From NCBI GenBank assembly GCA_016722655.1, contig JADKIR010000004.1, forward strand, positions 2,542,001 to 2,606,000: a stretch of 64,000 bases of DNA, read 5' to 3'. The notes beneath the pieces were generated by a model. That model was given only the letters and a program-made list of their open reading frames with translations, was not told the origin of the DNA and did no database searches. Within the stretch, counting starts at the first letter, position 1, and every line of letters begins with the position of its first letter. Both the position numbers and the translations under genes were made by a program. The DNA is from Cytophagaceae bacterium. Its GTDB lineage: Bacteria; Bacteroidota; Bacteroidia; Cytophagales; Spirosomataceae. Positions 1 through 8,423 of this stretch are shown one piece after another.

Positions 1-76
1 AAGTAAAAATAAGTATTTTTTTCAAATGAATGAAGGTATTTTGGATTATTGTTCTTAAATGAAAAAAGAATATATT

Positions 77-1180
77 TTAGCCATCAAGGTTCAAAAAATA
101 CCTTGTATGTTTTAATTCTCCGGTTTTTGTTAATGCTTCCATTTTTACTAATTCCTGCAAATCTCTGGTTGCGGTGGCCGCTGAAGTTCCTGAAATTGCT
201 TTATAATTGGCAGCACTTAAGCCTCCTTTAAATCCTGAAATTCCGGCATCAAAAACCCGTAATAAGACTTTAGTTTGCCTTTCATTTAGATTTGATTCAT
301 AGTTAAAAAAGAATTTAGTTTTTGCAATAATAAATTCGACTAATTTGAGGGTATATTCTTGAGATTCAATTAGTTTTTTTCCAAAAAACTGTAGCCATTT
401 GTCAATATTTAGGTCAAAATTTGCTGACTGCAAGGCTTCATAATATTCTTTTTTATTTAATTCAATTACCTTCGAAAAGGAATTTAACGTTTGCACTTTT
501 AATTTTTGCGAAATTGCTTTTTCGACTATTGCTCTGCCTATTCTTCCATTACCATCCTCAAAAGGATGTATCGCCTCAAAAAACAGATGTGCAATTCCGA
601 AAAATTCAACAAAAGAATATTTGGCTGAATTTGAAACATTTTCGTTGTACCATTTTATAAATCTGTCCATTTCATTTAAAACATTGGAAGATGGTGGTGC
701 CTCATAAAATACTTTTGGAGCAATTAGGTTGCCGGAAACTATTTGCATCGGTTCTTTGTGTTGACGATAGTTTCCAACTATTTCCAAATCACGCCTTCCG
801 TTCATGAGCATTTTGTGCCACTCAAAAAAAGCTTCATGGGTAAGTGGTTTGTCATAATTTAAATGTATATCAACCATCATTTCCGAAACGCCATAGGCAT
901 TTGCCGGTATTTTATGGAAGTCTGTTTTTAAGCCTAAATGTTTTCTTATTGAACTTTGAACAGAATCTCTTTGTAATATTTCGCCTTCAATACCAGAAGT
1001 TGATAATGCCTCTTGTGTCAGTATTTCTATTTTTAGATTCTCTTGGTTAATAGAATTAATGTGGTTTGTTACACCAACAATTTTACCGGAATTTTGAAGG
1101 AATGAAGTTTCAAATACTTTCAGTTTTGTTGAGTCAAATTCAAAATTTGGCCAGTTTTTATTTTCCCATATCCATTTCAT
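77..1180 (-). CDS. Fic family protein with N-terminal DUF4172-like domain and C-terminal winged helix
   Basis: Fic enzymes usually transfer AMP (or another nucleotide part) to hydroxyl groups of target proteins. The catalytic motif HPFEDGNGR is intact at residues 205-213. An inhibitory-helix motif of the form (S/T)xxxE(G/N) is visible at residues 61-66 (TSGIEG), before the Fic core, which is the class II arrangement, so the enzyme should be self-inhibited. The first ~80 residues (WIWENKNWPNF) resemble DUF4172. The last ~80 residues look like a winged helix, suggesting DNA binding. The 367 aa length is normal for this group. The start codon overlaps the first half-site of a palindrome array (1180-1275), which fits autoregulation. 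No antitoxin gene is adjacent. Target and physiological role are unknown. Confidence 0.93.
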   Translation of the reverse strand: MKWIWENKNWPNFEFDSTKLKVFETSFLQNSGKIVGVTNHINSINQENLKIEILTQEALSTSGIEGEILQRDSVQSSIRKHLGLKTDFHKIPANAYGVSEMMVDIHLNYDKPLTHEAFFEWHKMLMNGRRDLEIVGNYRQHKEPMQIVSGNLIAPKVFYEAPPSSNVLNEMDRFIKWYNENVSNSAKYSFVEFFGIAHLFFEAIHPFEDGNGRIGRAIVEKAISQKLKVQTLNSFSKVIELNKKEYYEALQSANFDLNIDKWLQFFGKKLIESQEYTLKLVEFIIAKTKFFFNYESNLNERQTKVLLRVFDAGISGFKGGLSAANYKAISGTSAATATRDLQELVKMEALTKTGELKHTRYFLNLDG

Positions 1181-1275
1181 GAGCTATAGAAATAATTTTA
1201 TAGCTCAAAAATACGTATATTATGAGTTATAAAACAAGTTTTTATAGCTCATATTTTATCAAAATGTGAGCTATA
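1180..1275. repeat. Array of five TGAGCTATA half-sites in alternating orientation upstream of the Fic gene
   Basis: Half-sites TGAG(C/T)TATA occur at 1180-1188 (+), 1199-1207 (-), 1223-1231 (+), 1243-1251 (-) and 1267-1275 (+). They form two inverted repeats, the second with near-perfect 14-base arms (1221-1234 and 1240-1253), and the pattern repeats with a period of about 44 bp. The array covers the Fic start codon and the whole leader, so it probably is an operator. The binding protein is inferred, perhaps the Fic winged helix itself. Confidence 0.6.
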
Positions 1276-1335
1276 CATTGTTTTTGCTTAAATATTTGTG
1301 AAATTTCAATCCAAAATAGATACGAAACGGTGATC

Positions 1336-2328
1336 TTACCTCGCCATAATAATCATTCCCAGGCCTACCAAATAGCAAATAAGCATGATATTGAGTAGGG
1401 TAGAAGTGCCTTTGGGTGCGTCTTTGAATTCTTTCCAAATGTAAATGCCCCAGATAGCGGCCACAATGGTAGCACCCTGGCCTAAACCATAAGAAATAGC
1501 TGCACCAGCTTTGTCGGATGCTAAAATGCTGAATGACATGCCTATACACCAGATGGCTCCACCCAAAATCCCCATCAAATGGCTTTTTTTTGTGCCTTTA
1601 AAATAGTCAGCGAAACTAACAGGAGAGCCCACAAAAGGCTTGTACATTAAAATAGTATTGATGATGAAATTACTCAGGAAGATTCCGACAGCAAATACTA
1701 CCACTGCTGTGTATGGGCTTAATTTTCCGGGAAGTGGATTTGTGAAATCGGGAAACATACTGTTTGCCACATATTTATAAAACAAACCCATCAATAAACC
1801 TGCGATCACGGAAAGGGCCAGGCCTTGAGTAGAAACTTTCGAGCCAGTTGACATTTTTCTATACGCCCGGGCATTGAGCAAAATAGCTGCAACCACTAAA
1901 GCCACCCCAATAAAAAGCAAAGTTGAATTTCCCAATGGATTGTCAAGGTAATTTACGATGACCCCCACTACCAGAGCCAGCCCAATTCCAACCGGAAAAG
2001 CAACTGACATACCTGCTATGGAAATGGCTGCAACGAGCAAAATATTCGCCAGATTGAATACCGCTCCACCAATCAGAGCCGATCTGATATTGGAAGAGTC
2101 AGCCTGCTGATAATCAGCAAGGAAGCTGCGGCCACCTTCTCCCATACTCCCTAATGTAATGGCAAAAAGCAAGCTGGTGATTAAAATGCCGATAACATAG
2201 TCCCAGTAAAATAACTCAAATCTCCAGCCTGCTGTAGCCAGCTTTTGGGTGTTGGCCCATGAACCCCAGCAAAGCATAGTCACGAAACAAAATAAAACGG
2301 CTGTTGAATAATTTTCAATGATAAACAT
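1336..2328 (-). CDS. GRP/RhaT-type sugar permease, probably for ribose
   Basis: The protein has 330 residues and about ten hydrophobic segments spread over its full length, with no soluble domain. The opening (CWGSWANTQKLATAGWRFELFYWDY cut here to its pattern: a WGSW block followed by a FELFYWDY block) is typical of the glucose/ribose porter (GRP) and L-rhamnose symporter (RhaT) branch of the drug/metabolite transporter superfamily. It would carry a free sugar across the inner membrane. It is the last gene of a minus-strand operon with ribokinase, nucleoside hydrolase and ADP-ribosylglycohydrolase, so ribose is the most likely substrate. This is inferred from context rather than from binding residues. 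Confidence 0.85.
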   Translation of the reverse strand: MFIIENYSTAVLFCFVTMLCWGSWANTQKLATAGWRFELFYWDYVIGILITSLLFAITLGSMGEGGRSFLADYQQADSSNIRSALIGGAVFNLANILLVAAISIAGMSVAFPVGIGLALVVGVIVNYLDNPLGNSTLLFIGVALVVAAILLNARAYRKMSTGSKVSTQGLALSVIAGLLMGLFYKYVANSMFPDFTNPLPGKLSPYTAVVVFAVGIFLSNFIINTILMYKPFVGSPVSFADYFKGTKKSHLMGILGGAIWCIGMSFSILASDKAGAAISYGLGQGATIVAAIWGIYIWKEFKDAPKGTSTLLNIMLICYLVGLGMIIMAR

Positions 2329-2392
2329 AGGGCTAAGTTTAGATATTTATTATGATTTATTGAATGTCTTTCAAAAAAAAAAAAAATATCTT

Positions 2393-3961
2393 TCAATTCT
2401 TTTTAGGAAAAAGCTTCTTGGGGCCAAACCGATAAACATTCTGATTGGAAAAATCATTGGGCTGATCGCTGTAAATCAAAATATCCCAAAGCCGGATATC
2501 AAGCTCTTTGTCGGGATTGAGCAATTTTAATTTTACTGTATGTTTTCCTTTTGGTAATTCATATTTCCAGGCGATTTCATGACGGCGATCTTTAAAGCTC
2601 GTTGGCAAATTGGCAGTTTCCAATAATTTTCCATCCAAATAAACTTCAACATTGAATTCATATTTACTTTCAGAAGCCCACTTGGCAGTTTCGCCTTTAA
2701 TCACAAAACCCGTTCCTTCAAAATCAAAACTGTATTCATCTTTAAGGCTGGAACTAGCATATATTTTATCAATTGGATAAATTCCGGAAAAACTTTTTTC
2801 CATTTTTACAGGAACAGGTGCCTGAAGTGCAATAGTTACTTTTTCGCCGGAAATCTTCCCGCCATTTCTTTCTATATTTTGTAATGCATGCTTAAATCCT
2901 ATTTCGTACACATCATTCAATGAGATAGTTGTGTATTTGAAATCGATATCTTCAATTTCTTTTAAGCCAAGTTTCCAATATTCAGGTATTTTGGAATACC
3001 CTAAAACAGCACCCAGAATACCGCCGGCAGAAGAAGGATTACAGTCGGCATCCTGACCGCACCGGGTAGTGATTTCCATAGTTTGGGAATAATCGCCATT
3101 GCCATAAAGTAAACCCAAAACCACATAGGCAGAATTTAGGGTAGCATCTATATTGAAAGGGGCAAAAACCCCGTCAGGGCAACCGATATCCTGAGCCCAT
3201 TTGTCTTGCAAGGCATACCAGGTCTTTTTCCAGTCTGTAGGATTGGCCTTATGAAGGGCGATTACATCAGCGATGCATTTGTAATAATTACTTTCTTTTG
3301 GAATGGTCTTAAGTGCTTCATTGATAATGTATTTGATGTCGCTCGATGTAAATGCCAGTGTATAACAGGCACCCAAAAACACACCACCATAATAACCATC
3401 GCCTGAATTCATGATGTGCCCGATTTTGTCCGAAATTTTAGAAGCAGTATTGGGCATACCTGGCGACATCAAACCAGCAAAATCACACTCAATTTGGTAA
3501 TCTATACAGTCTGCATGAGGGTTATTGTGCCATTCGCCAGAGGCTGGCGGCATGATTCCGTGCAAAATATTGTATCGGGCCGCCTGATTGGCATGCCAAA
3601 GTGCATATCCCGCATTGGCAAAGGCTTTGGCGTGCGAGGCCGCAGGAGCATCAAGTCCTTCTTTTTCAAAAACGTCAACAAATGTGAGGTCCATGTACAA
3701 ATCATCATAAACGCCCGGATTTCCGAGCATGGTTTTCTTCAAATAACCATCGTACCAGGGTACGGGTTGGTATTCGTTGATGATGGTGCCATTGTATCGG
3801 AATTCCATAGGAGCACCGAACGTCACGCCTATGGTCTGTCCGGCCCATCCGCCCATAATTTTATCTTTTAACTGTGCTTTGGTGAGGGTTAAGGTTTTCT
3901 GTTGGGCAAAAGATATTGTCCCCCAAAAAAGGAATGCACCTACAAATTTTAAAACTTTCAT
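2393..3961 (-). CDS. Exported ADP-ribosylglycohydrolase family protein
   Basis: Members of this family hydrolyse the bond between ADP-ribose (or a related ribosyl group) and its acceptor using two metal ions. The family's metal-binding signatures are visible: DDLYMDLTF at residues 86-94 and GQDADCNPS at 302-310, next to a GGILGAVLGY helix. A signal peptide spans residues 1-20 (ends SFAQ), so the enzyme works outside the cytoplasm, unlike the classical cytosolic members. The last ~130 residues form an extra beta-rich domain, probably a jelly-roll or carbohydrate-binding module. The gene lies 102 bp after the nucleoside hydrolase and 64 bp before the sugar permease. The natural substrate is unknown; ribosides or ADP-ribose are plausible given the neighbours. 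Confidence 0.87.
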   Translation of the reverse strand: MKVLKFVGAFLFWGTISFAQQKTLTLTKAQLKDKIMGGWAGQTIGVTFGAPMEFRYNGTIINEYQPVPWYDGYLKKTMLGNPGVYDDLYMDLTFVDVFEKEGLDAPAASHAKAFANAGYALWHANQAARYNILHGIMPPASGEWHNNPHADCIDYQIECDFAGLMSPGMPNTASKISDKIGHIMNSGDGYYGGVFLGACYTLAFTSSDIKYIINEALKTIPKESNYYKCIADVIALHKANPTDWKKTWYALQDKWAQDIGCPDGVFAPFNIDATLNSAYVVLGLLYGNGDYSQTMEITTRCGQDADCNPSSAGGILGAVLGYSKIPEYWKLGLKEIEDIDFKYTTISLNDVYEIGFKHALQNIERNGGKISGEKVTIALQAPVPVKMEKSFSGIYPIDKIYASSSLKDEYSFDFEGTGFVIKGETAKWASESKYEFNVEVYLDGKLLETANLPTSFKDRRHEIAWKYELPKGKHTVKLKLLNPDKELDIRLWDILIYSDQPNDFSNQNVYRFGPKKLFPKKN

Positions 3962-4063
3962 ATTATTCTAAATTCTATTTTTACTAAACAATCTCTAAAC
4001 TTATTTTTTCAATGATAAATAAAACTAATCGTAAATTGCCAATCGAATTAATCGTAAATCAAA

Positions 4064-5016
4064 TCAATCTTTCCTTTCCATATTTTGTAATAAAAATCCT
4101 TTCATCAGTCTTTTCAAAAACTCGTTGGTATCAATTCCAATACCGATTTCTGCATTAGGTGGCATTGTTTCATCTATTCTGGTAAAACCTTTGTCGTCCA
4201 CATAGGTATGGATTTTTTTGGTTTTAAAAAGCTCAGGATACATAATCATTCCAATGGCCACAGGGTCAAATAGGGTAGGAGTTTCGTTGCCCCAAAGTAC
4301 GTATAATGCACTCAAAGCATTGGTCAGAGGTGATTGTCGCATGAGCAACAAATCTCTTTTGGCTTTGTCGAGCTTTACCATCGCGGTTACGTCAAGGCCA
4401 GCATAAACGATTTCAGCTCCGGAGTTTACGAATTTTTTCGAAGCCGGAATGTCCACTTTTACATTCCACTCGGCATTGATTTCGGCAGTGGTGTTGTAGC
4501 CAACATAAAATGAACCAAACATGGCATAAATCTTTTTAGCCAATTTTAAAGCCTGAGGATCTTTTTCTATGATATCAGCCATATTGGTTACCGGACCAAC
4601 AGAAATCACAATCACTTCCTTAGGGTATTTTTTCAAATTTTCAATGATAAAATCTGTCGAAGATTGCTTGATGGGTTTGATTTTTTCAAATCCCTGTGCC
4701 CAATAATATTGCTCGGCGTACCAGTTTGCCCGAGCGTCAATATTTGAGGTATTCCTTCCTAAGGCTACAGGAATATGTCCTTGACCAGTTTCATAAAGCA
4801 TTTTCAAAACTACTTTGGCCCGGTCGTCGGTGCGGCCATAGCAAGTGGTGATTCCCAGGATTTCAAATTTGTCTTGATTGGTCAAAAGGGTAGCTAATGC
4901 AAACGCATCATCTATGTCATCGCCCATATCGCAGTCAAAAATTACTTTTGTCTGGCATTTTGGGCGTTAATATTGAGTGAAATGGAAATCAAAAACAGGG
5001 TAAGTATTTTTCTCAT
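4064..5016 (-). pseudogene. Exported inosine-uridine preferring nucleoside hydrolase, split by a -1 frameshift
   Basis: The long frame (4064-4927 from an internal ATG, about 287 aa) is a nucleoside hydrolase, which cuts ribonucleosides into base plus ribose. The calcium-binding signature FDCDMGDDIDDA is only complete if reading extends upstream of that ATG (to about 4948). A better start, ATG at 5016, opens a 24-residue signal peptide (MRKILTLFLISISLNINAQ), but that frame hits TAA at 4944-4942. The two frames join perfectly if one A is added to the four-A run at 4946-4949. So either the gene is a recent pseudogene or there is a homopolymer sequencing error. Starting at the internal ATG would remove the DxD half of the metal site and the export signal, so it would probably be inactive. 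Confidence 0.88.
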
Positions 5017-5078
5017 ATTTTATTCAAAATCATTTTTTCTTTTAAATTGTCTTTTGCCAAAAGCTCAATGCTGTCAGC

Positions 5079-5978
5079 CTAAAAAAGCTCGTTCCTGTAA
5101 GGCATCGAAGCCTGGGCTCCCATTCGGGTGACAGAGATTGATGCAGCTTTACAGGCGAAAGCCACCGCGTCTTCCATAGTTTTTCCCTCCAAAATCGCAA
5201 CAGAAAGTGCCCCGTTGAAGCAATCTCCTGCGGCTGTAGTATCCATTGCCGAAACTTTCTCAGTCGATATCATTCCTTCAAAACTGTCAGATTTTAAAAA
5301 TGCACCTTTCGAACCCAGAGTGATGATTACATTTTTCACCCCTTTTGTAATCAGGATATCTGCAGCACTATGTGCCGAGTCTTCGTCTATTACTTTTACT
5401 CCTGTAAGGATTTCCGCTTCCGTTTCATTGGGAGTAATCGCAAAAAGATTTCTGAATATTTCTTCGGGCAATTCTGCTGCCGGGGCCGGATTCAGAATGG
5501 CTTTAAGGCCATAGTTTGCTGCGGTTTCAATTGCGTGAGCTACCGTTTCAATGGGAGTTTCGAGTTGGGCTAATAATATATCTCCTCTCTGAAAGATCAA
5601 ACTGGCCTTGTTTATCTCTTCGATAGAAAGTGAAGCATTAGCTCCGGAGGCTACTGTGATACTGTTTTCGCCTTTGGAATCTACATTTATCAAAGCTACG
5701 CCGGAGGGTAATTCGGGGTCAGTGAAAATAAATGAAGTATCAATGCCTTCATTGTCAAATTGCTTAAGGGCCTGATCTCCAAAAATGTCATTGCCCACTT
5801 TACATACGAAAGTAGTTTTTCCTCCTAATCTGGAGGCTGCCACTGCCTGATTGGCACCTTTTCCTCCGGCATTCATCAGGAATTGACCACCCAGAACTGT
5901 CTCTCCGGGTGCAGGTAGTTTTTGGGCTTTTACCACCATGTCAGTATTTGAGCTACCGACTACGATTATCTTATTCAA
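5079..5978 (-). CDS. rbsK: Ribokinase
   Basis: Ribokinase phosphorylates D-ribose with ATP to ribose 5-phosphate in the cytoplasm. This 299 aa protein has the PfkB-family layout: N-terminal VVGSSNTDMVVK, the substrate motif NAGGKGANQA at residues 36-45, and the C-terminal ATP/anion-hole motif DTTAAGD at 246-252 with catalytic base Asp252. Length and motifs fit RbsK better than other sugar kinases. It is the first gene of the operon that continues with the nucleoside hydrolase (63 bp away), ADP-ribosylglycohydrolase and sugar permease. Together these would release ribose outside the cytoplasm, import it and trap it as the phosphate. Confidence 0.95.
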   Translation of the reverse strand: MNKIIVVGSSNTDMVVKAQKLPAPGETVLGGQFLMNAGGKGANQAVAASRLGGKTTFVCKVGNDIFGDQALKQFDNEGIDTSFIFTDPELPSGVALINVDSKGENSITVASGANASLSIEEINKASLIFQRGDILLAQLETPIETVAHAIETAANYGLKAILNPAPAAELPEEIFRNLFAITPNETEAEILTGVKVIDEDSAHSAADILITKGVKNVIITLGSKGAFLKSDSFEGMISTEKVSAMDTTAAGDCFNGALSVAILEGKTMEDAVAFACKAASISVTRMGAQASMPYRNELF

Positions 5979-6046
5979 GGTTTTTTAGAAATAAATCTAA
6001 ATAAAGTGATATTTCAGGAAAAATAAAAAGTTTGGAACCCAAAAAT

Positions 6047-7111
6047 TTAAAGTTTAACAAATTCCACCCGACGGTTTTTGGCTTTATTAATGGCTGAGTC
6101 ATTAGGTGCCAATGGCTGGCTTTCACCTTTGCCGTCGGTCTCTATTCTGGCAGCTTCTATCTTATAAGTGTCCACCAATTCATTTTTTACCGACAGGCTG
6201 CGTCGTTTGGAAAGATCAAGATTGGCCGCATCTACTCCATCAGCATCTGTATGACCAATTATTTTGATTTTTACAGTTGGGTTGTCTTTCAAGACTGTCC
6301 CGATTTCTTTTATAACCGGTTGTGATTCAGGCCTTAATTTGTCTGAATTTACATCGAACAAAATCCCATAGCTAATCAATTTCCCTTCGGTTAAAAGTTT
6401 GTTTCGCATATCAGGCAAACCCACTGCCATTCGGTAATTAGCTATCATCGGTATGATTTCTTCAGAATCAGAATCAATTCTGAAAATGTTGTAAGTGTAT
6501 CCAGAATTCAGGCCACGTGGCAGATCCAAAACTTTTGAGTTATTGATATATAACCTCACCCTCTGTTTTTGAAACCAAAATGCAAAATGGAATTTTTGTT
6601 CAGCATCAAAATTGTAAGCTGCTACTCCTTCGTCACCTCCCCATTCTCTGGCTTCTGACCAATTGTTCCAACCTATTCTCTCATTTTCTAACCTTATTCT
6701 CAAACCTGCTTTTCCGGGTTGTGCCCCACCTTGTGGGTTCAAAAGGTCAGCCGAAAGCAGGTAAATTGTGGTTGCAAATAGTTGTCCCTGGAAAGGTTCA
6801 AGAGAAAAAATGTCAAATTCAACCGTATAGTTTTCTGTAAAATTGTCTTTTACCTCCGGAATAAGGTATCCTTGTTTGGTGATTTTTAACCACCTTCCTT
6901 CCAGTTTTTCGGAAGTCACTATTTCTCCACTGCCGTTGGTATTCCAATTAGCCGGAAAGTCTCCGATATTGTCGTTGGTAAAGTCATCGTAAAACACCAC
7001 TTTTTCTCCGGGAATAAAATCGAATTTCGAGGTGGTTTTGTTTTCATTTTGTGCAAATGACCAGGATATTGCTAAAAATAAAAAACAAAAACTAACAATC
7101 ACATTTTTCAT
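6047..7111 (-). CDS. OmpA family outer-membrane/peptidoglycan-binding protein
   Basis: The 354 aa protein has a signal peptide (ends SWSFAQ, ~residue 21), a ~210-residue beta-rich region resembling a concanavalin/laminin-G type fold (starting VVFYDDFTNDNIGDFPANW), and a C-terminal OmpA domain. The OmpA domain shows GHTDADGVDAANLDLSKRR and ends AKNRRVEFVKL, the peptidoglycan-binding pattern. It likely anchors the outer membrane to the cell wall, or presents the sandwich domain at the surface. It is followed by the ribokinase operon, 68 bp away, but nothing shows a functional link. The ligand of the N-terminal domain is unknown. Confidence 0.85.
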   Translation of the reverse strand: MKNVIVSFCFLFLAISWSFAQNENKTTSKFDFIPGEKVVFYDDFTNDNIGDFPANWNTNGSGEIVTSEKLEGRWLKITKQGYLIPEVKDNFTENYTVEFDIFSLEPFQGQLFATTIYLLSADLLNPQGGAQPGKAGLRIRLENERIGWNNWSEAREWGGDEGVAAYNFDAEQKFHFAFWFQKQRVRLYINNSKVLDLPRGLNSGYTYNIFRIDSDSEEIIPMIANYRMAVGLPDMRNKLLTEGKLISYGILFDVNSDKLRPESQPVIKEIGTVLKDNPTVKIKIIGHTDADGVDAANLDLSKRRSLSVKNELVDTYKIEAARIETDGKGESQPLAPNDSAINKAKNRRVEFVKL

Positions 7112-7156
7112 TTTTTCATTTTTTAAGGTAAAAGAATATTTTTTTGAAAATGCTAA

Positions 7157-7185
7157 ACGTCTGAAATACAGTGAATTTCAGATGT
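7157..7185 (-). terminator. Possible terminator hairpin after the DUF4173 operon
   Basis: Arms ACGTCTGAAAT and ATTTCAGATGT (one G-T wobble) surround a 7-base loop, 60 bp past the stop of the MpaB-like gene. On the minus strand only a short TTT follows, so the terminator is imperfect. Confidence 0.4.
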
Positions 7186-7247
7186 TTTCGTGATTGCTCA
7201 AGATAAGGTATTTATAAAGAAAAAATTAGAAGGATTGTTGGTTTGAC

Positions 7248-8021
7248 TTATGATTTTTGATATGTTTTTTGGTGAAAAGTCCTTAATGTTTCGCTATGAT
7301 TTTTTGGCAATAACAAAAATTTCAAATTGGAGAACGGCCAGAAATGATTTACTTTTCCATATATTTTAAAAATTAGTCTGAAAAAAGTGCTTTGATGCTT
7401 GAAAATCAGACTTTTAATTTCTTTCGGTAAAAGCTCTTTTTGTACTTCTGACATGATGAAATACCTGAAGTTGCCAAGATTTTTTCGATAAGCCTGAAAA
7501 AGTTGCTCACTAAAATTGCTTTTTAAGTAATTGGTATTAAGGTTTTTAGTTCTTTGAGTTTTCCAGTCTTCAAAATTTTCAGTCAATTCCCTGATTCCCA
7601 TTTTATCGCCCACCCGTCTGAAAACTTCAAAAATTTCCTCCTTTTCTGTTTGAGAAAGTGTGTGATTTAGCAGCTCGGTGGCGAAAATAGTGTATTCGAT
7701 AAGCATGTAAAGTACATCTTGATAGGCCCAGTTGGGTATGGAAAAACCCCTGCTATTTTCGACATTGACATGGATTCTTCTCATATTGGACAACGTTTGT
7801 TCTGCTTTCGATTTCTCCTCAAAAATAATTTTCTGGGCATAAGCCACTGTCGAAAACAACCTGCCTATGGGGTCATTGGGTAGTCTTCCGGTAAAAAATA
7901 GCCAGTCCACAGATTTGTGGAGGGCAAATTCCCCGGCACAAGCTCCGAAAATAAACAAAATGAAGTCAGCATCACTCCATATTTTTCTAACTATGGAGTC
8001 TTGTTTTACAAAGTATTCCAT
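7248..8021 (-). CDS. MpaB/DUF2236-type oxygenase-like protein
   Basis: The 257 aa protein begins with IVRKIWSDADFILFIFGACAGEFALHKSVDW and continues through GRLPNDPIGRLFSTVAYAQKIIF, a pattern seen in the DUF2236 family (rubber oxygenase Lcp, fungal MpaB), helical haem proteins that can cleave polyprenyl chains. A later helix ALLxxH-like region (MRRIHVNV) could supply the haem-binding histidine, but this cannot be confirmed by eye. It has no clear signal peptide. It is the last gene of a three-gene operon and starts 6 bp after the DUF2809 stop. The substrate is unknown; the membrane-protein neighbours suggest a lipid or isoprenoid. Confidence 0.72.
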   Translation of the reverse strand: MEYFVKQDSIVRKIWSDADFILFIFGACAGEFALHKSVDWLFFTGRLPNDPIGRLFSTVAYAQKIIFEEKSKAEQTLSNMRRIHVNVENSRGFSIPNWAYQDVLYMLIEYTIFATELLNHTLSQTEKEEIFEVFRRVGDKMGIRELTENFEDWKTQRTKNLNTNYLKSNFSEQLFQAYRKNLGNFRYFIMSEVQKELLPKEIKSLIFKHQSTFFRLIFKIYGKVNHFWPFSNLKFLLLPKNHSETLRTFHQKTYQKS

Positions 8022-8027
8022 TAGTTG

Positions 8028-8423
8028 TCAGGCTTTTGATAATTTGATATTAGCTAAGATAAAAAGCCTTAGAAAAGGGAAGAATTCGTAAATCAAAATC
8101 GCAAAAAATCCCAAAGTGTAGGCCAGAATATCCCACCAGGAAAAACTGTTGCCGATTACAATAGCCAATACCTTGAATTTTATCAATCCGGTGATTTCGA
8201 TGAATTTGAAGTATTGAAGAGTTTCAATTGTAAAAGCAATAAATAAACTCCAAAGTGCTGTTTCTAAGATGTTTGAAGCAATTATTCTTAATCCAGAATA
8301 GACAAGAATGACTGCCAGGAAATCCCCAAAAAATGGCCGGATGAAACTGTCATGCACAAAATTGGCAATGAGGGTTTCGGTGATAAATAAAACTAGTGAA
8401 ATGATGATAAACTTCGGGTTCAT
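8028..8423 (-). CDS. DUF2809 family small membrane protein
   Basis: A 131 aa protein with about four transmembrane helices (residues ~5-20, 32-52, 57-75, 95-118). The central pattern (ETLQYFK followed by SWWDILAYTLGFF) matches DUF2809/VanZ-like small membrane proteins of Bacteroidota. No catalytic residue is evident and the function is unknown. Its start overlaps the stop of the upstream DUF4173 gene by 4 bp, so the two are translationally coupled. Confidence 0.78.
   Translation of the reverse strand: MNPKFIIISLVLFITETLIANFVHDSFIRPFFGDFLAVILVYSGLRIIASNILETALWSLFIAFTIETLQYFKFIEITGLIKFKVLAIVIGNSFSWWDILAYTLGFFAILIYEFFPFLRLFILANIKLSKA

Noticed and set aside
1271..1549. ORF of 92 aa inside the sugar-permease gene
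   Set aside because: It is a frame shadow of the permease with no start signal and poor composition.
3416..3871. 151 aa plus-strand ORF within the ADP-ribosylglycohydrolase gene
   Set aside because: Antisense to a clearly conserved protein; no promoter or known domain.
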